In this document: positions 35,074 through 44,992 of the stretch, piece by piece
How positions within the stretch are numbered: position 1 is the first letter of the stretch
How the letters are laid out: each line of letters begins with the position of its first letter
Source: Channallabes apus
Lineage: Eukaryota; Chordata; Actinopteri; Siluriformes; Clariidae
Direction of reading: 5' to 3'
Assembly: GCA_030522415.1 (NCBI GenBank)
Contig: CM060107.1
Span: forward strand, 5,692,847 to 5,756,846
Length of the DNA stretch: 64,000 nt
Notes under the pieces: generated by a model
Seen by the model: only the letters and a program-made list of their open reading frames with translations
The model's database searches: none
Told to the model about the DNA's origin: nothing
Translations under genes and position numbers: made by a program

Positions 35074-35379
35074 CTCGCGGAGAGGAGCGAAGCGGTTTTG
35101 GGTCGAGATGTCGAAGACGGGTGGTGGTGGTGGAGAGGTCCTCGCCCGGGGCTTGGCGTGTCTCTTCCGCTGCTGCTGTATCCAGGGTCCGTGATGTCCC
35201 GGCGCCGGGGTGTAGGAACACTGGGCGGGATGCGTCCTTGGTGTGTTGGACCTGGGCAGAGAAACACGCGGGGTTGAGGTTGTAAAAGTATGCCATTGAA
35301 ACCATAACGCATTAAAACATTAAGCTGAACATGTAAACACAACATGTAAAAGACTTGTAGTCAAGCCAAATCAAATGTT

Positions 35380-35619
35380 TTAAGATAACTTCATCTTTAA
35401 AGCTTGCACTTTTGGTGATAGCTTAATCCCATCAAGTTCTAGAAGAACTTTCTGAAAATAGCTCAAATCTGTAGCGCAGTGCTCTGAGCTATTGCCACAT
35501 TCTTGCAAAATTTCCTCTCCTTCAAGGATTATGGATACACCAACCGGTTCTTCCCCTTCAACAGCACAGACGACAAGGATTTTAAGAAGGTGCATACTGG
35601 CATCACTTCGTCTGTCCCC
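35380..35619 (-). CDS. SAMD3-like terminal exon
   Basis: It follows the acceptor CTTTTATGCAG at 35620 and stays open to TAA at 35380-35382. It encodes MHLLKILVVCAVEGEEP, VSIILEGEEILQECGN and FQKVLLELDGIKLSPKVQAL. The pattern of an EGEEP/VGIxLEG core followed by a C-terminal VLxxLDxxKLSPKVQALK resembles the C-terminus of fish SAMD3-like proteins. A canonical segment of about 20 residues between the two is missing, suggesting a deletion. The function of this C-terminal domain is unknown. Confidence 0.6.
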   Translation of the reverse strand, partial: GDRRSDASMHLLKILVVCAVEGEEPVGVSIILEGEEILQECGNSSEHCATDLSYFQKVLLELDGIKLSPKVQALKMKLS

Positions 35620-37165
35620 CTGCATAAAAGGTACAAGAAAATAAATAATTTATTTTCAGAAACAAAAAAAAAAATCTGAATTGCTTCAACCTGTGCTGAC
35701 TTCATTTCACAGAGAAAAAAAAAAAATAAAAATAATTGATAATAAAAAATTACCATCACTTCATATACTTCAGATTGTTAAACTTGGGTTAAATTGCTTT
35801 AGCAATAATCTTGTATCACTAAAACATTTTAAAACATGGCATGAGATAGCTACACTCCATAGATTACTCTGCACCTTTACAGTGTCAGGAAATCCTATGA
35901 TGAATGCTGAGTTTGTATTTAAAGGGTTAGTCCAAACATGAAAATTCGTTCAATAATTACTCAGATTTATATAATCATTTGCATTTATATGCTTCTGTCC
36001 AATACAACAAACACTATATTCAAGGTATTAATAAATTGTATAATTAATAAGAAAACAATGCTTTACCAGGCAATCATCAAAGAGATCCTCTTCAGATTCA
36101 CGTCTCATCTTTACGCTTTGTTTCTGTGAAAATATTTACATTGTATCATTACATAATCTTTTATTCATACAACTACATTTAGGCATTTCTTCATCTTTTG
36201 TAAGTTTGCCTTTATCCAAAGCAAATTACAAAAGAGGAAGGCATCAAGCATGTCAAGCAGTGCTACTAACACAAAGTTTCTGACACCGTTAGAAAAATAC
36301 AAGATAGATCAGCGAGGGATTAAGGAAAAAGTGAGAAGCAAGAATCATGTGTGGAAAGATTAAGCATGCAGGGTCACAGGATGACTCGACTTATTTTTAT
36401 TGTCTGCAATGCGATTTAGACAAATTAGAGCTGCTGTCAATACTGTTTGAACATATGTACAGGTTTTTTACTCGTAACTCATTAATAAAGTTCGGCTTCA
36501 GAAAAAAAAATGTTTATTGCTAGTGCTCTTTTACCATTTAATGCTTCAACACACGACTCAGTTTGTTCAGAAATGGCATCTAACTGGCGAGGCTTTGTCT
36601 GAACACGCCATTTTCACGAGGTATGGGGGTAAGAAACACACATCTCGGTGTATTAATCCGCGCGCTCGGTTCGTTATTATTTTATTTATTTATTTATTTA
36701 CCACAGGACCCCTGGGGGGCTCCATAGGTTCAGGTTTTTACACGAAAACGGTGTTTTGTGAATCTCCACACTATTAAAAACTGAAATATTGCTAATTGTA
36801 CGTCCTGAGATTAAGATGAACATTAATTGGGAGTCATGAAAGCGAGAATCACATCCAAAAAAGAAAGCTAAACTTACCTCGAACATGACAAACTCCAGCT
36901 GCATCCATGCCGTGTTGTACCTCCGTGATGATCCACAACCGACTGATACACAGCGCGGGCACAGCGTCTCCAAACACGCATGCGCAGTTTAATTTGCACA
37001 CGTTTTCGGCTTCAGTAGACACACAATACTTCAGACTGAAACACGACTGCCCCCTACAGGTAATGAAGGGCATGTTCACAGCTTCCCGCACGCAGCCGCG
37101 CAAAGCCGCGGCAAGTCACGGGATTCCTTTTCTCGAAACGCGCGTTTTTAATGGCGACATCTGTA
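35380..37165 (-). pseudogene. SAMD3-like gene cassette, copy C
   Basis: A GC-rich 5' end (to 37165) shares CGCGGCAAGTC and GGCGACATCTGTATG with copies A and B. A probable first exon ends before GTAAGT at about 36880. A short internal exon near 36070-36130 encodes KRKDEWNLKR-type charged sequence in one frame. The terminal exon is at 35380-35619. The middle exons of the family are not visible, so the gene is partial or rearranged. A LINE begins about 35 bp downstream. Confidence 0.5.
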
Positions 37166-37807
37166 TGTAGATGGCAAATAAAGTTTCCGAACAAAATGCA
37201 GGAAACGATGTTTTCCATACTCATAATAACTAACTTGTTTACATTACACTTGTTAAATTGAAAGATCATACTGTAAATTGGTGAGCCTATTACTTTCTAC
37301 TGAACAGCCACAACTCCGAAAACATTAAAGAAATTGTTCACCCAAAAAAAAATTAAAAATTAATCTGTCATTATCCCTTCAATAAAAGCACCACACTTAC
37401 CCAACACTGTACATCTGATTGACCCTACTGAAAAAAATATAGCACTGGCTATATTGAAGATTAAAGGCTATATTAAAACAATTGAAGTAATCTGTCACAC
37501 CTAATATTTTAGCATTGACGTAATGTAAATAAACCTTTTACTCTAACTTAACATTTTTAAGTTCATGTAAACTAATTTCTGAAGGTGAAACAAACCAAAT
37601 TTTTTAAGTACTTCTAAATCTAAATAAATGAGTTGGCTATATTACTTAATGTAAATATTCTACTAAATCTAACCTGAAATTATAAACTTGATATAAACCA
37701 CTTTTGAATGGTTGAGCAAATTACCTTTTTTTAAGTTGCATCAAATAAAGATTTAAGGCATTCATAATTTAAATATAAAAGCATAAAAAACTTAATTACA
37801 TATTGAT

Positions 37808-37848
37808 TTAATTCAAATTCAAATTCAAATTTTATTGGTCACATACAC
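37808..37848 (+). repeat. Left half of an interspersed repeat split by the LTR
   Basis: AAATTCAAATTTTATTGGTC then ACATACAC continues at 39944-40030 (ACACAATCATACACAGTATA, ATGCAGTGAAATGC). The two halves join into a familiar fish repeat, so the LTR at 37849-39943 inserted into it. Confidence 0.7.
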
Positions 37849-38109
37849 TGTGGGAGAAAATTCTTCCACCTTGTTGAAGTTGCCTGAATTTAAAATATCA
37901 AATAGTTAACAAATTATTTACAAAGACAATTTAAAGTATAATCAAAGAAGATTTCAGAAACCACTCAGAGCTGGATGAAGTAAGTCAGGTTTATTATTGC
38001 AGCAATAAGAACCCAAGTGAGCCAGGCTTAGCAATGCTCTAGATCAAATCACAAGCAGTGCCAAAGTCGGACTGAATTCACAGCAAAAGTCACACACCTT
38101 TTATACACT

Positions 38110-38190
38110 TCAATGAGGAGGAGGGGGGGTCCCGGGGACTCTCCCGAGGGAGGGGGAAGTCCCCGGGGAATTTCCCGACCCCTCCTCTAT
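38110..38190. repeat. GC-rich hairpin upstream of the LTR TATA box
   Basis: GAGGAGGGGGGGTCCCGGGG and CCCCGGGGAATTTCCCGACC form nested inverted repeats in an otherwise AT-rich LTR. TTTTATACACTT also recurs as CTATACACTTTT on the far side. It may be a protein-binding or structural element. Confidence 0.55.
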
Positions 38191-38438
38191 ACACTTTTTT
38201 CGCTGACCACATCAAATTTTTTATCCCATTATAATTCATTTCTATCAATTGTTTTATTCCAGTTTCTATCAATTAGTTTTCCATTATAATTATACTTTTG
38301 TCATTTAACCCTTTCCTGCGCGTATCTGACTCCTCCTTGCGCTCATCTGACTCCTCCTATGCTTATTAATCTTTCCCATTAAACTTAATTTTCATTAATA
38401 ATTAGTTTCCATTATCTTTACATTTTTTGTACCTTTTT

Positions 38439-38449
38439 TATAAAAAATA
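38439..38449 (+). promoter_or_regulatory. TATA-like motif for the antisense gene of the LTR
   Basis: TATAAAAAATA lies about 85 bp upstream of the ATG at 38524, on the strand opposite to the LTR's own promoter. It is the only TATA-like site in a suitable position. Confidence 0.4.
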
Positions 38450-38523
38450 TAGGGGTGGCGTTTGTTTTCAAGACTTTTCTTTGTTTGTTTTTGGTTTATT
38501 CCTCATTTCTCAAAAGACCAGCC

Positions 38524-39118
38524 ATGGGTAAGCATCTCCCTTCAGTTATATTTATTTACATTAAATATTTTACCCATTTCAAGGTTTTTAAACACTGTAT
38601 TCTATTTTATAGCCAATTGCGACTTCTCCATTGAGGACTTCATCCCTTTGGATGATTCGGACAGCCAGGACAGTTCAGATCGTGTTCCTTCTGAGGACTA
38701 CAACCCGACTGAGCCTGTGTTGGATCCGACCTCCGTGAGTCCTGTCCGATCTGATTCCGAATTGTCTGGATCTTTGATGCAGTATCTACGAAATAAAGGA
38801 CTTACTTATTTTAGAAAGGATGAGTCTAAGCCTGCTCCTTCTAAGAGACGACGCTTGGATTTTGAGAGCCCTCACTGTTCTTTTCAGCCAGTGAGGGCCA
38901 CATCCAACAGACGGCCTAGATTTAAAGTAAGTGTGAGTACTCAGACTGATTCAAACGTGTCTGTTGGTACACAGACCAATGGAACTAAATCCATTGGTGT
39001 TCAAACAGATTTTCCTCAGGCCTCTGTGTCTATGTTAAACCGTGGGGTCTCTGTGTTCATTCCCCTTACTGACCTTCCACTAGGAGTCGTCCTAGGCCAG
39101 AGAAGGCTTGATATGTAA
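38524..39118 (+). CDS. Unknown spliced two-exon protein inside the LTR, tandem LC8-like motifs
   Basis: I do not recognise a family. Exon 1 gives the ATG and one base before GTAAGC (38528). The acceptor TCTATTTTATAG ends at 38612. The splice keeps the frame and predicts 169 residues, ending TAA at 39116-39118. Visible parts are an acidic Ser/Asp-rich N-terminus (FIPLDDSDSQDSSD), a basic cluster KRRR near the middle that could be a nuclear signal, and a 10-residue repeat present three times (VSVSTQTDSN, VSVGTQTNGT, KSIGVQTDFP). The TQT cores match the dynein light chain LC8-binding consensus. The C-terminus is hydrophobic (SVFIPLTDLPLGVVLG). The layout resembles a small viral regulatory protein, but that is inference. 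The frame is open across all 504 bp of exon 2, suggesting selection or youth. Confidence 0.55.
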
Positions 39119-39119
39119 T

Positions 39120-39940
39120 TTACTTTCTCTAGATGCTTACCCATGGCCCCCTATCTTGTATGTTTTTTTCATTGGGCCTTTATACTGTTTGTAAGTATTT
39201 TATGTTATTACCATGTAGATACGTATTTTATTTTGTGTCTACTCTTATTAAACTATGTTATTCATAAGCCTGTTTCTGCGTCTTTTTTTCTCTGTGTCTT
39301 TTTTTTCTGTGTCTCTTGTTATCAGCTCGTACCAGTCTGCGCTCACACATGTACACTGGCCTGCCTGGAAATTCCCCTTGTCATATAGGTTTCGGGTCAA
39401 CTTAAATTATTACCTTGTTTTTCTCGCGATCCTGTCATGTATGGTTTTGATGGTTGATTTATAGTTTTGTTTTTCTCGTATCTCCTTGTCAGGTTCATCC
39501 AATTATTTTTGATTTCTGGTCTTATGTCTCCCTTATCTTATCTGGTCATCTGTTGGTTCCGGCTACGTCCGGTTCCTGGTTCTTCCATATTTTCATTACC
39601 TCATCTAGTTGTCCTTTTATGTACTTCCGATCTTTCCCCCCCACTCTTCACTATGTGTGTGTGTTCAGTTTCTTCGCTATGTCCGGCACCTTAAGTGTGT
39701 GTGCTTAGTTCCTTCGCTATGTCCGGCACCTTAAGTGTGTGTGCTTAGTTCCGGCTAATCCGGCACCTGGCGCCTTATCTGGTCTATGTTTTACGACCTG
39801 TCATGCTCCTTGGATTCTAGGGACTTTTCCAGTTCCCCCTCAACTCTTGTCTTCTTTTTTTTATTTTTACTATAATGGTACTTTTATAGTTCTTTTCTAT
39901 ATTTCTACTTGCATAAATATATGTTGATTAAAATTTGCTT
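39120..39940 (+). other. Pyrimidine-rich distal part of the LTR
   Basis: T/C-rich sequence without open coding domains. A perfect 36-bp-scale direct duplication (CCTTCGCTATGTCCGGCACC with TTAAGTGTGTGTGCTTAGTT) lies at 39671-39750. Confidence 0.5.
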
Positions 39941-40784
39941 ACAACACAATCATACACAGTATAATATGCAGTGAAATGCTTTATACGACCGCCAGTGACC
40001 TTAAAAAAAAGAAAATAAAAGCTTGTACGTAAAATAAAATTTCACTCAAAACACATTTCTTTGTGGAATGAACATATTTTCATCCAAAATGTTAACAATA
40101 AGATTTTTTTTTTCAAAATGTATAAACACCAACAGTCATTCAACACTGCTAACTGAATTTGAAATTGAAAGGAAAAAAAAGATATGTCTGCATTTATCCA
40201 CAAATTTAATTTTGCAATGGGTACATTTTGTCCTTGTCAAACCTGCTGAAGAAGAACCAAACTAAATACTCTAAAATAAATAAATTACTCCATAAAATTA
40301 CAAATAGTAACACTCAACTTTGCAACATACATTTATTAATTGGACTGAAAAAAAAATTAGAAAATATTCCTGAAACAAAATCAGCAGAGGTAAAACAACA
40401 TGGAACATTCATGTGCGACTGATGGAAACTCAATAAGTCACAATCCCGATTTCCTGTGGAGGCTGAAGACAGTCCTCTTCCTACCTGAGGACAAACAGGG
40501 CCATCGTGCACCTCTCAAGTTCTGCCTGAGCTTCATCTTTCTGAACAACCTAATAAAAGAAAGGACATTTGGTAGACAAGTTGCTCTATTTGGCAAAACA
40601 GTGTCTGATGTATGCATGTAAAATCACTTAATGCTCCCTATGAGTGAAAAAAACACCTAGGATTATGGTGCAGCATGATAAATGTAATTAGCTCAATGAA
40701 TAGGCCAAAACAACTGACATACATATACACACACATTATGTATTAATGATAAAGTTTATAATTTTAAGTATTAATATAAACTTG

Positions 40785-41225
40785 AGTAACATCAACTTCT
40801 TAATTCATAGGGTTTAATATGATGTTGGGCTTTCGCAGCTATAACCGCTTCTGCTCTTCTGTGAATTCTTTCCACAAGGTTTAGGAGAATGTACTGTATG
40901 TAACTAATGTTAATACATACTGATAAAAATTAAAATAAAAAAAGGTTGTAGGCTGCAGCTGATAATGCGAATGACCTCATATCTGTCAATATGAAGTGGC
41001 AGAGGTAGTTGTATGGTTTTTGGATGTTGGTATACTGATTGGAAGCTCACAGGTTCAAACCCCAGCACCACCAAGTTGCCACCTGGACCTTTAAACAAGG
41101 CTAAGTTATCAATTCAGTAACATTTTTCAGTCCTAAGGATGAAATGCTTCATGAACAAATGCTTACCAGTGCTTAATCAGCTGGTCCACATCTGTCACTC
41201 AAATACACCATAAGACATTTCAGGA
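40785..41225. mobile_element. Insertion specific to copy B: Tc1-like and SINE fragments
   Basis: GGGCTTTCGCAGCTATAACC and CTTCTGTGAATTCTTTCCAC are typical of a non-coding Tc1-type repeat. CAGGTTCAAACCCCAGCACC with ACCAAGTTGCCACCTGGACC at 41050-41090 is part of SINE family B. None of it is present at the equivalent place in copy A. Confidence 0.6.
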
Positions 41226-42956
41226 GATAATCACCTCCAGGCTCTAGGGATATAAAAACAAACATAGTATTGTTGGTTATGTTAGGCTTGAAAAGCGTGA
41301 TAAAATGAACGTAGCAGACATTGAAACCTGTATTCAGACAACAGCATACACTAACCTGTGAACAAGTTAAACTAAAGAGTTTTATTCTGCTAGTTATGTT
41401 TTAATTTAGTGCATCACAGCCAACTTGATTTGGATGCCTTGCTCAGGTCCTGTGGCTTCCATTCACAATATTACATTTGACACCAAGCTAATTTCTGCTT
41501 TTTTGAGCGAATACATAGCAGATCAAAAACTTGAAGATGAAGATTATATCTCTGGTCTTCTCTCTGACGGGTACCTCCCTAGTTTCTGATGATCTCAATT
41601 AGTTTGTAGTGTTGCTTGTCCAAGGAAACCAGTAATCTTGCTTGAAGTGGAGCAGATATAATTCTCAGAAACTCATTACTGATCTTAAAAAAAAAAAGTC
41701 CAGAAGGTTTTAAGAATAACTATAAATACACTACAAACAGCACTCACTCCAAATTAGCTTGTTCTATGTTTACGTCACTTTCCTATTAATTTTTACATCG
41801 TTAACCAACGGTACTTAAATATAATTATTTTCATGTTATTCGGCGCCGCCGACTTACTGTAGAAACTCTGGTGTTTTTGAAAATAACCGCGTTAGTTAGC
41901 TAATGCTAATGTAGGTATTATAGGTGTTTTTAGCTACAGTAGCAAACACGGACACAAAACTCAATCTACAAAGTAGTTGTTCCTGACATAAATCATGAAT
42001 TTGCTCATAGAAGAGATACATTTAACATAGAAATGACATGAGTTTGCTTTCTTACCTGGTTTAAAGGAGTTTTCTTTGAAAAACTAGGACCGGCCAGCAG
42101 AACGTGATTCAGTCCGTGATAATGCTGTGAATCATGAGGTCATGTGACACGGTGAACTTTGGTTTGAAGCAGAAATGTCCTTTGAGTGAATGGATTAGAT
42201 TTAAGTTTAATCAGGGGCTTTAACTAACAGTAACTGAAATACAGGTTCTGATATCCTTCCTTACTTGTTTGAACGTCATCCTCCGGTTTGAGGCGGAAAT
42301 AAAATTATGCCGGCAAAACTATGGTTTAAAGACTGCGCATGCGCAAATCACACTCAACCTAATAAAAGTGCCTTGATATTTCACTTTGGTTCCCTGCTGT
42401 AAATAGCATACTAAAGTAAAAAAAAAAAGATTCACCCATAAGCATAAATTAGACACTTTAGTTTAAATGAGCAAATAAATTTTTTTTAACTAATGGAATG
42501 AGAAAAAAACACATTAAACACTATAGCTAGGTTTACTTTTTTCAGTGACCTGTCCCTCAAAAATTTCTGTCTTCTTTGCCTGTGTTTGATAATATGAAGC
42601 ACATATACACTCATTCATCATGAAAGATCTATTATAAAACAAAATAAAATTCATGTTCACTTCAGCACTGTTCATTCGCGTCGTTACATTCATTGTTGTA
42701 CTTGGTCCGGCTTTTAGATAAAGTCCTTCCATGCGCCATCTGGCGGATATTCAGTGAAGCACAACACATTTATTTTAAATTCCTGAATGTTGCCTCCAGC
42801 AAGTCGCGGCACGCCGCGCGCTAAATTGCGGCATCCCGCGGGAAAACATGCGCAGTCTTAAAGGCGACATCTGTATTTGCGGTCTGCTGAAGTTACAAAG
42901 TATCCGTGGCAATTGTGTTTCATACAGAGAACATTTGTGTGTGATGTTACAAGGTG

Positions 42957-42961
42957 AGCAC
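42957..42961. repeat. Target-site duplication AGCAC, left
   Basis: AGCAC precedes the left LTR and is repeated at 47073-47077 after the right LTR. A 5-bp duplication is usual for Ty3/Gypsy elements. Confidence 0.9.
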
Positions 42962-43870
42962 TGTTACGTGCAGAAGTAGTGCACGTATGTGTGTGTGTAG
43001 CGCGGGTATGTGCGCATGCGCGACGGCGGCGCGTGCGCGATCTCTCCCCCCTTTCTCTCTCCCGCTCTCCTTTTCGCAGGAAGCCCCGCCCCGATGGAAC
43101 GTGCCGTGACGTGCGCCGTGATTGGCTGGCTGTGGATCTGCGTGGCTTCTTAAGCCGGCGAGTGGAAGCAGGAAGTGCGCGACTTATACTTAGTGTGTGA
43201 CTTCCGTGCTCTGTTGATTGGTGAATTGTGAACGTTGGATTGTGTGATTAATTGAGTGATTGACTGTATGTTGAAGTGTTGGAGTGTGACTGTGTATTTG
43301 TTTGTTATTTTGTATTTGTTTTGAGTGACTGTGTGTGTGTGTTTTTTGTTTGTTTGGTTGGAGAGAGAGCCTGTGTGTCGCGCCTTGCCCCTCTCCTTCC
43401 TGTTTGTTGTTTTGGGTTTTCTTTTTGTTTGTTTGTGTTAGCGTGGATGGAAGTGTTCCTCCCGCTAGTGTATATAGTTTTCTTTCATTGTAAATATTGT
43501 GTATATATTTTGTTCTTTTTTGTGTTTGTACATAGTTGCAAGGAAGCAGTAGGGGTTGAGTGCCAATTTTGTTGTCCCCTGTTTTCTCCTGTTTTTGTGG
43601 ATAGTTAGGTAGTTAGTTTAGTTGATGTATTTTGATTTATATTCGTTTCTTTTGGTAGTTTAGTTAGCTTGAGGGTGGAGATAGAGGGGGGGGGTTTGTT
43701 TATTGTTTTGGCCTGGCTCAATCCTGAAGCCCAGAGCTTCCTGTATGTGTGAGTGCGTGTGTATCAAAATAAAGACCACGCACGAAATCTTGATTGTAGG
43801 TTCATTTATTTATCCTAAATTTATTATTTTCTTTGTTGCGTCCCTTGACCCTAGACCGGGGGTCGTAACA
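42962..43870 (+). repeat. 5' LTR of the pol-deleted Gypsy
   Basis: It begins TGTTACGTGCAG and ends GGGGGTCGTAACA. A GC-rich promoter-like part with GCGCATGCGC (43012-43021) is followed by T/G-rich sequence. ATCAAAATAAAGACCACGC near 43765 supplies the poly(A) signal. Confidence 0.95.
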
Positions 43871-44014
43871 AGTGGGGGCTCGTCCGGGACCAGTCACTGG
43901 TTAAAAAGTGGGGGCTCGTCCTTTACAAGTCCCTGGTTAAAAAGTGGGGGCTTGTCCGTTGCCAGTTACTGGCTAACAAGTGCTGGCTTGTCTGCTTTTG
44001 AGTATACCCTGCCT
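43871..44014 (+). repeat. Four 36-bp tandem repeats of the primer-site region
   Basis: Units start at 43871, 43907, 43943 and 43979, exactly 36 bp apart, each opening AGTG(G/C)(G/T)GGCT(C/T)GTC. Only the first keeps the full primer site. The period is a multiple of three, and the reading frame upstream of gag stays open through the array. Confidence 0.85.
43873..43889 (+). other. Primer binding site, tRNA-Pro type
   Basis: TGGGGGCTCGTCCGGGA lies two bases after the LTR and matches the classical proline-tRNA primer site of retroelements over 17 bases. Confidence 0.9.
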
Positions 44015-44062
44015 TTTTGTTTGTTTGGCTGCCTTCTTGAGTTGGACGGTAGTGGTAGAAAC

Positions 44063-44992
44063 ATGGCGTTTGACTTAATTGCCTTTACACTGGCTCCTAC
44101 CATGGAACAGTTTGACCAGTGTCGTAAGGACGATTTGTTCAGCATCGCTGACTTTTTTGAAGTTGAGGTGCCAAGAAAAGGTCTTAAAAGAGAAGTTAAA
44201 AAAATATTGCTTGACAAATTAATTGAACAGCAGATTTTGCCTGGAGAGCCTGGAGAGTGTGCTGAGGACAAGGACGCTTCAACGCCGACGGAGGTCGATG
44301 GTAGGCCATTACCTGCGCCGCAGTCACCTTCCACGCCCGCCAAGCATAAGGTAACCACACCGCCAACTGGGGAATCAGAACAACTTTTAGTTCTTAAAAC
44401 GAGGGAGGTGGAGCTGGAAATTAAACGTGAGGAAACAGAAGCTCAAAGGTTACGGTTGCGAGAGCTGGAGCTTGAGATGGAGAGGGAGCATTTTCGGCGA
44501 GATTTCGGCCGGCTGCACTGGGCTGAGATCGCGCCGGAGAGTTCACCTGCTTCTCCATCATTCGCACAGTTACCTGCAACGGCTGCGCCCGTCTTCTCCT
44601 CTCCAGTTTCTGCCCCAGTGACTACCTCCCCACCCCATTTTGACGTAAGCAAGCATATTGTTTTAGTACCTCCTTTTAGAGAGACCGAAGTGGATAGCTA
44701 TTTCATAGCTTTTGAACGTGTGGCAGCTACGTTACAGTGGCCAAGAGCAATGTGGGCTCTCTTGTTACAATGTAAGTTGACTGGAAAAGCGCAGGATGTG
44801 TGCTCTGCGTTGCCTGTTGAACAAAGCCTGGATTACGACACGGTCAAACAAACTGTTCTGCGTGCGTATGAATTAGTGCCAGAGGCTTATAGACAAAAAT
44901 TTAGGTCCCATAAAAAGACAGACAGACAAACCTTTGTGGAGTTTGCCCGTGAAAAGCAAACACTGTTTGAAAATGTGGTGTGCTGCAACTAA
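44063..44992 (+). pseudogene. Gypsy gag, N-terminal and SCAN-like capsid part
   Basis: The ATG begins MAFDLIAFTLAPTMEQFDQC. A coiled-coil, Glu/Arg-rich segment (ELEIKREETEAQRLRLRELE) is followed by a Pro/Ser/Ala linker. The capsid-like domain holds VDSYFIAFERVAATLQWP, GKAQDVCSALP and LRAYELVPEAYRQKFR, the SCAN-related fold of Gmr1-type Gypsy gag. The frame ends at 44992 by a one-base shift near 44968. The product continues in the next frame at about 44970. The frame is also open for 360 bp upstream, into the LTR. Confidence 0.88.

Larger units (their letters stand above)
30697..35345 (-). mobile_element. Near full-length CR1/L2-group LINE, minus strand
   Basis: The layout 5' to 3' on the minus strand is a truncated ORF1 with an esterase domain, ORF2 with endonuclease and RT, a 3' UTR containing a TA microsatellite, and a (TTGAA)n tail at 30697. 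Similar tails occur at 17213, 53886 and 62375, so the family has been repeatedly active here. The esterase-bearing ORF1 is a known trait of CR1/L2-like elements. It sits just downstream of the SAMD3-like terminal exon. Confidence 0.9.
37849..39943 (-). mobile_element. 2.1-kb solo LTR of an endogenous retrovirus-like element
   Basis: The block starts TG and ends CA on both strands, and is flanked by ACAC at 37845-37848 and 39944-39947. It is absent from the duplicated copy A. On the minus strand it carries TATAAAAGG at 38097-38105 and AATAAA at 37990-37995 about 100 bp downstream. This is the normal TATA-R-poly(A) order, followed by about 140 bp of U5-like sequence. The U3 part would be about 1.8 kb, unusually long, and contains a spliced frame on the opposite strand. 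No internal virus genes or second LTR remain. The virus family is not assigned. Confidence 0.65.
37600..42870 (-). pseudogene. SAMD3-like gene cassette, copy B (inverted relative to A)
   Basis: It aligns in reverse complement with 22141-24905, from the GC-rich start at about 42870 to AAATGAGTTGGCTATATTAC at 37625. Exons corresponding to copy A lie near 41523-41690 and 40489-40553. The latter reads as QKDEAQAELERCTMALFVLR on the minus strand. Two insertions are absent from copy A: 37808-40035 (a repeat plus a long LTR) and 40785-41225 (a Tc1-like fragment plus a SINE piece). Stops prevent a complete gene. Confidence 0.6.

Noticed and set aside
43276..43608. 110-codon hydrophobic frame in the LTR, repeated at 46477
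   Set aside because: It follows T/G-rich low-complexity LTR sequence. A one-base difference between LTRs alters its end, so there is no sign of coding selection.
43871..44014. Regular 36-bp repeats that could suggest a CRISPR-like array
   Set aside because: Units are contiguous and divergent with no unique spacers, in a eukaryotic LTR element immediately after the LTR. They are primer-site duplications.
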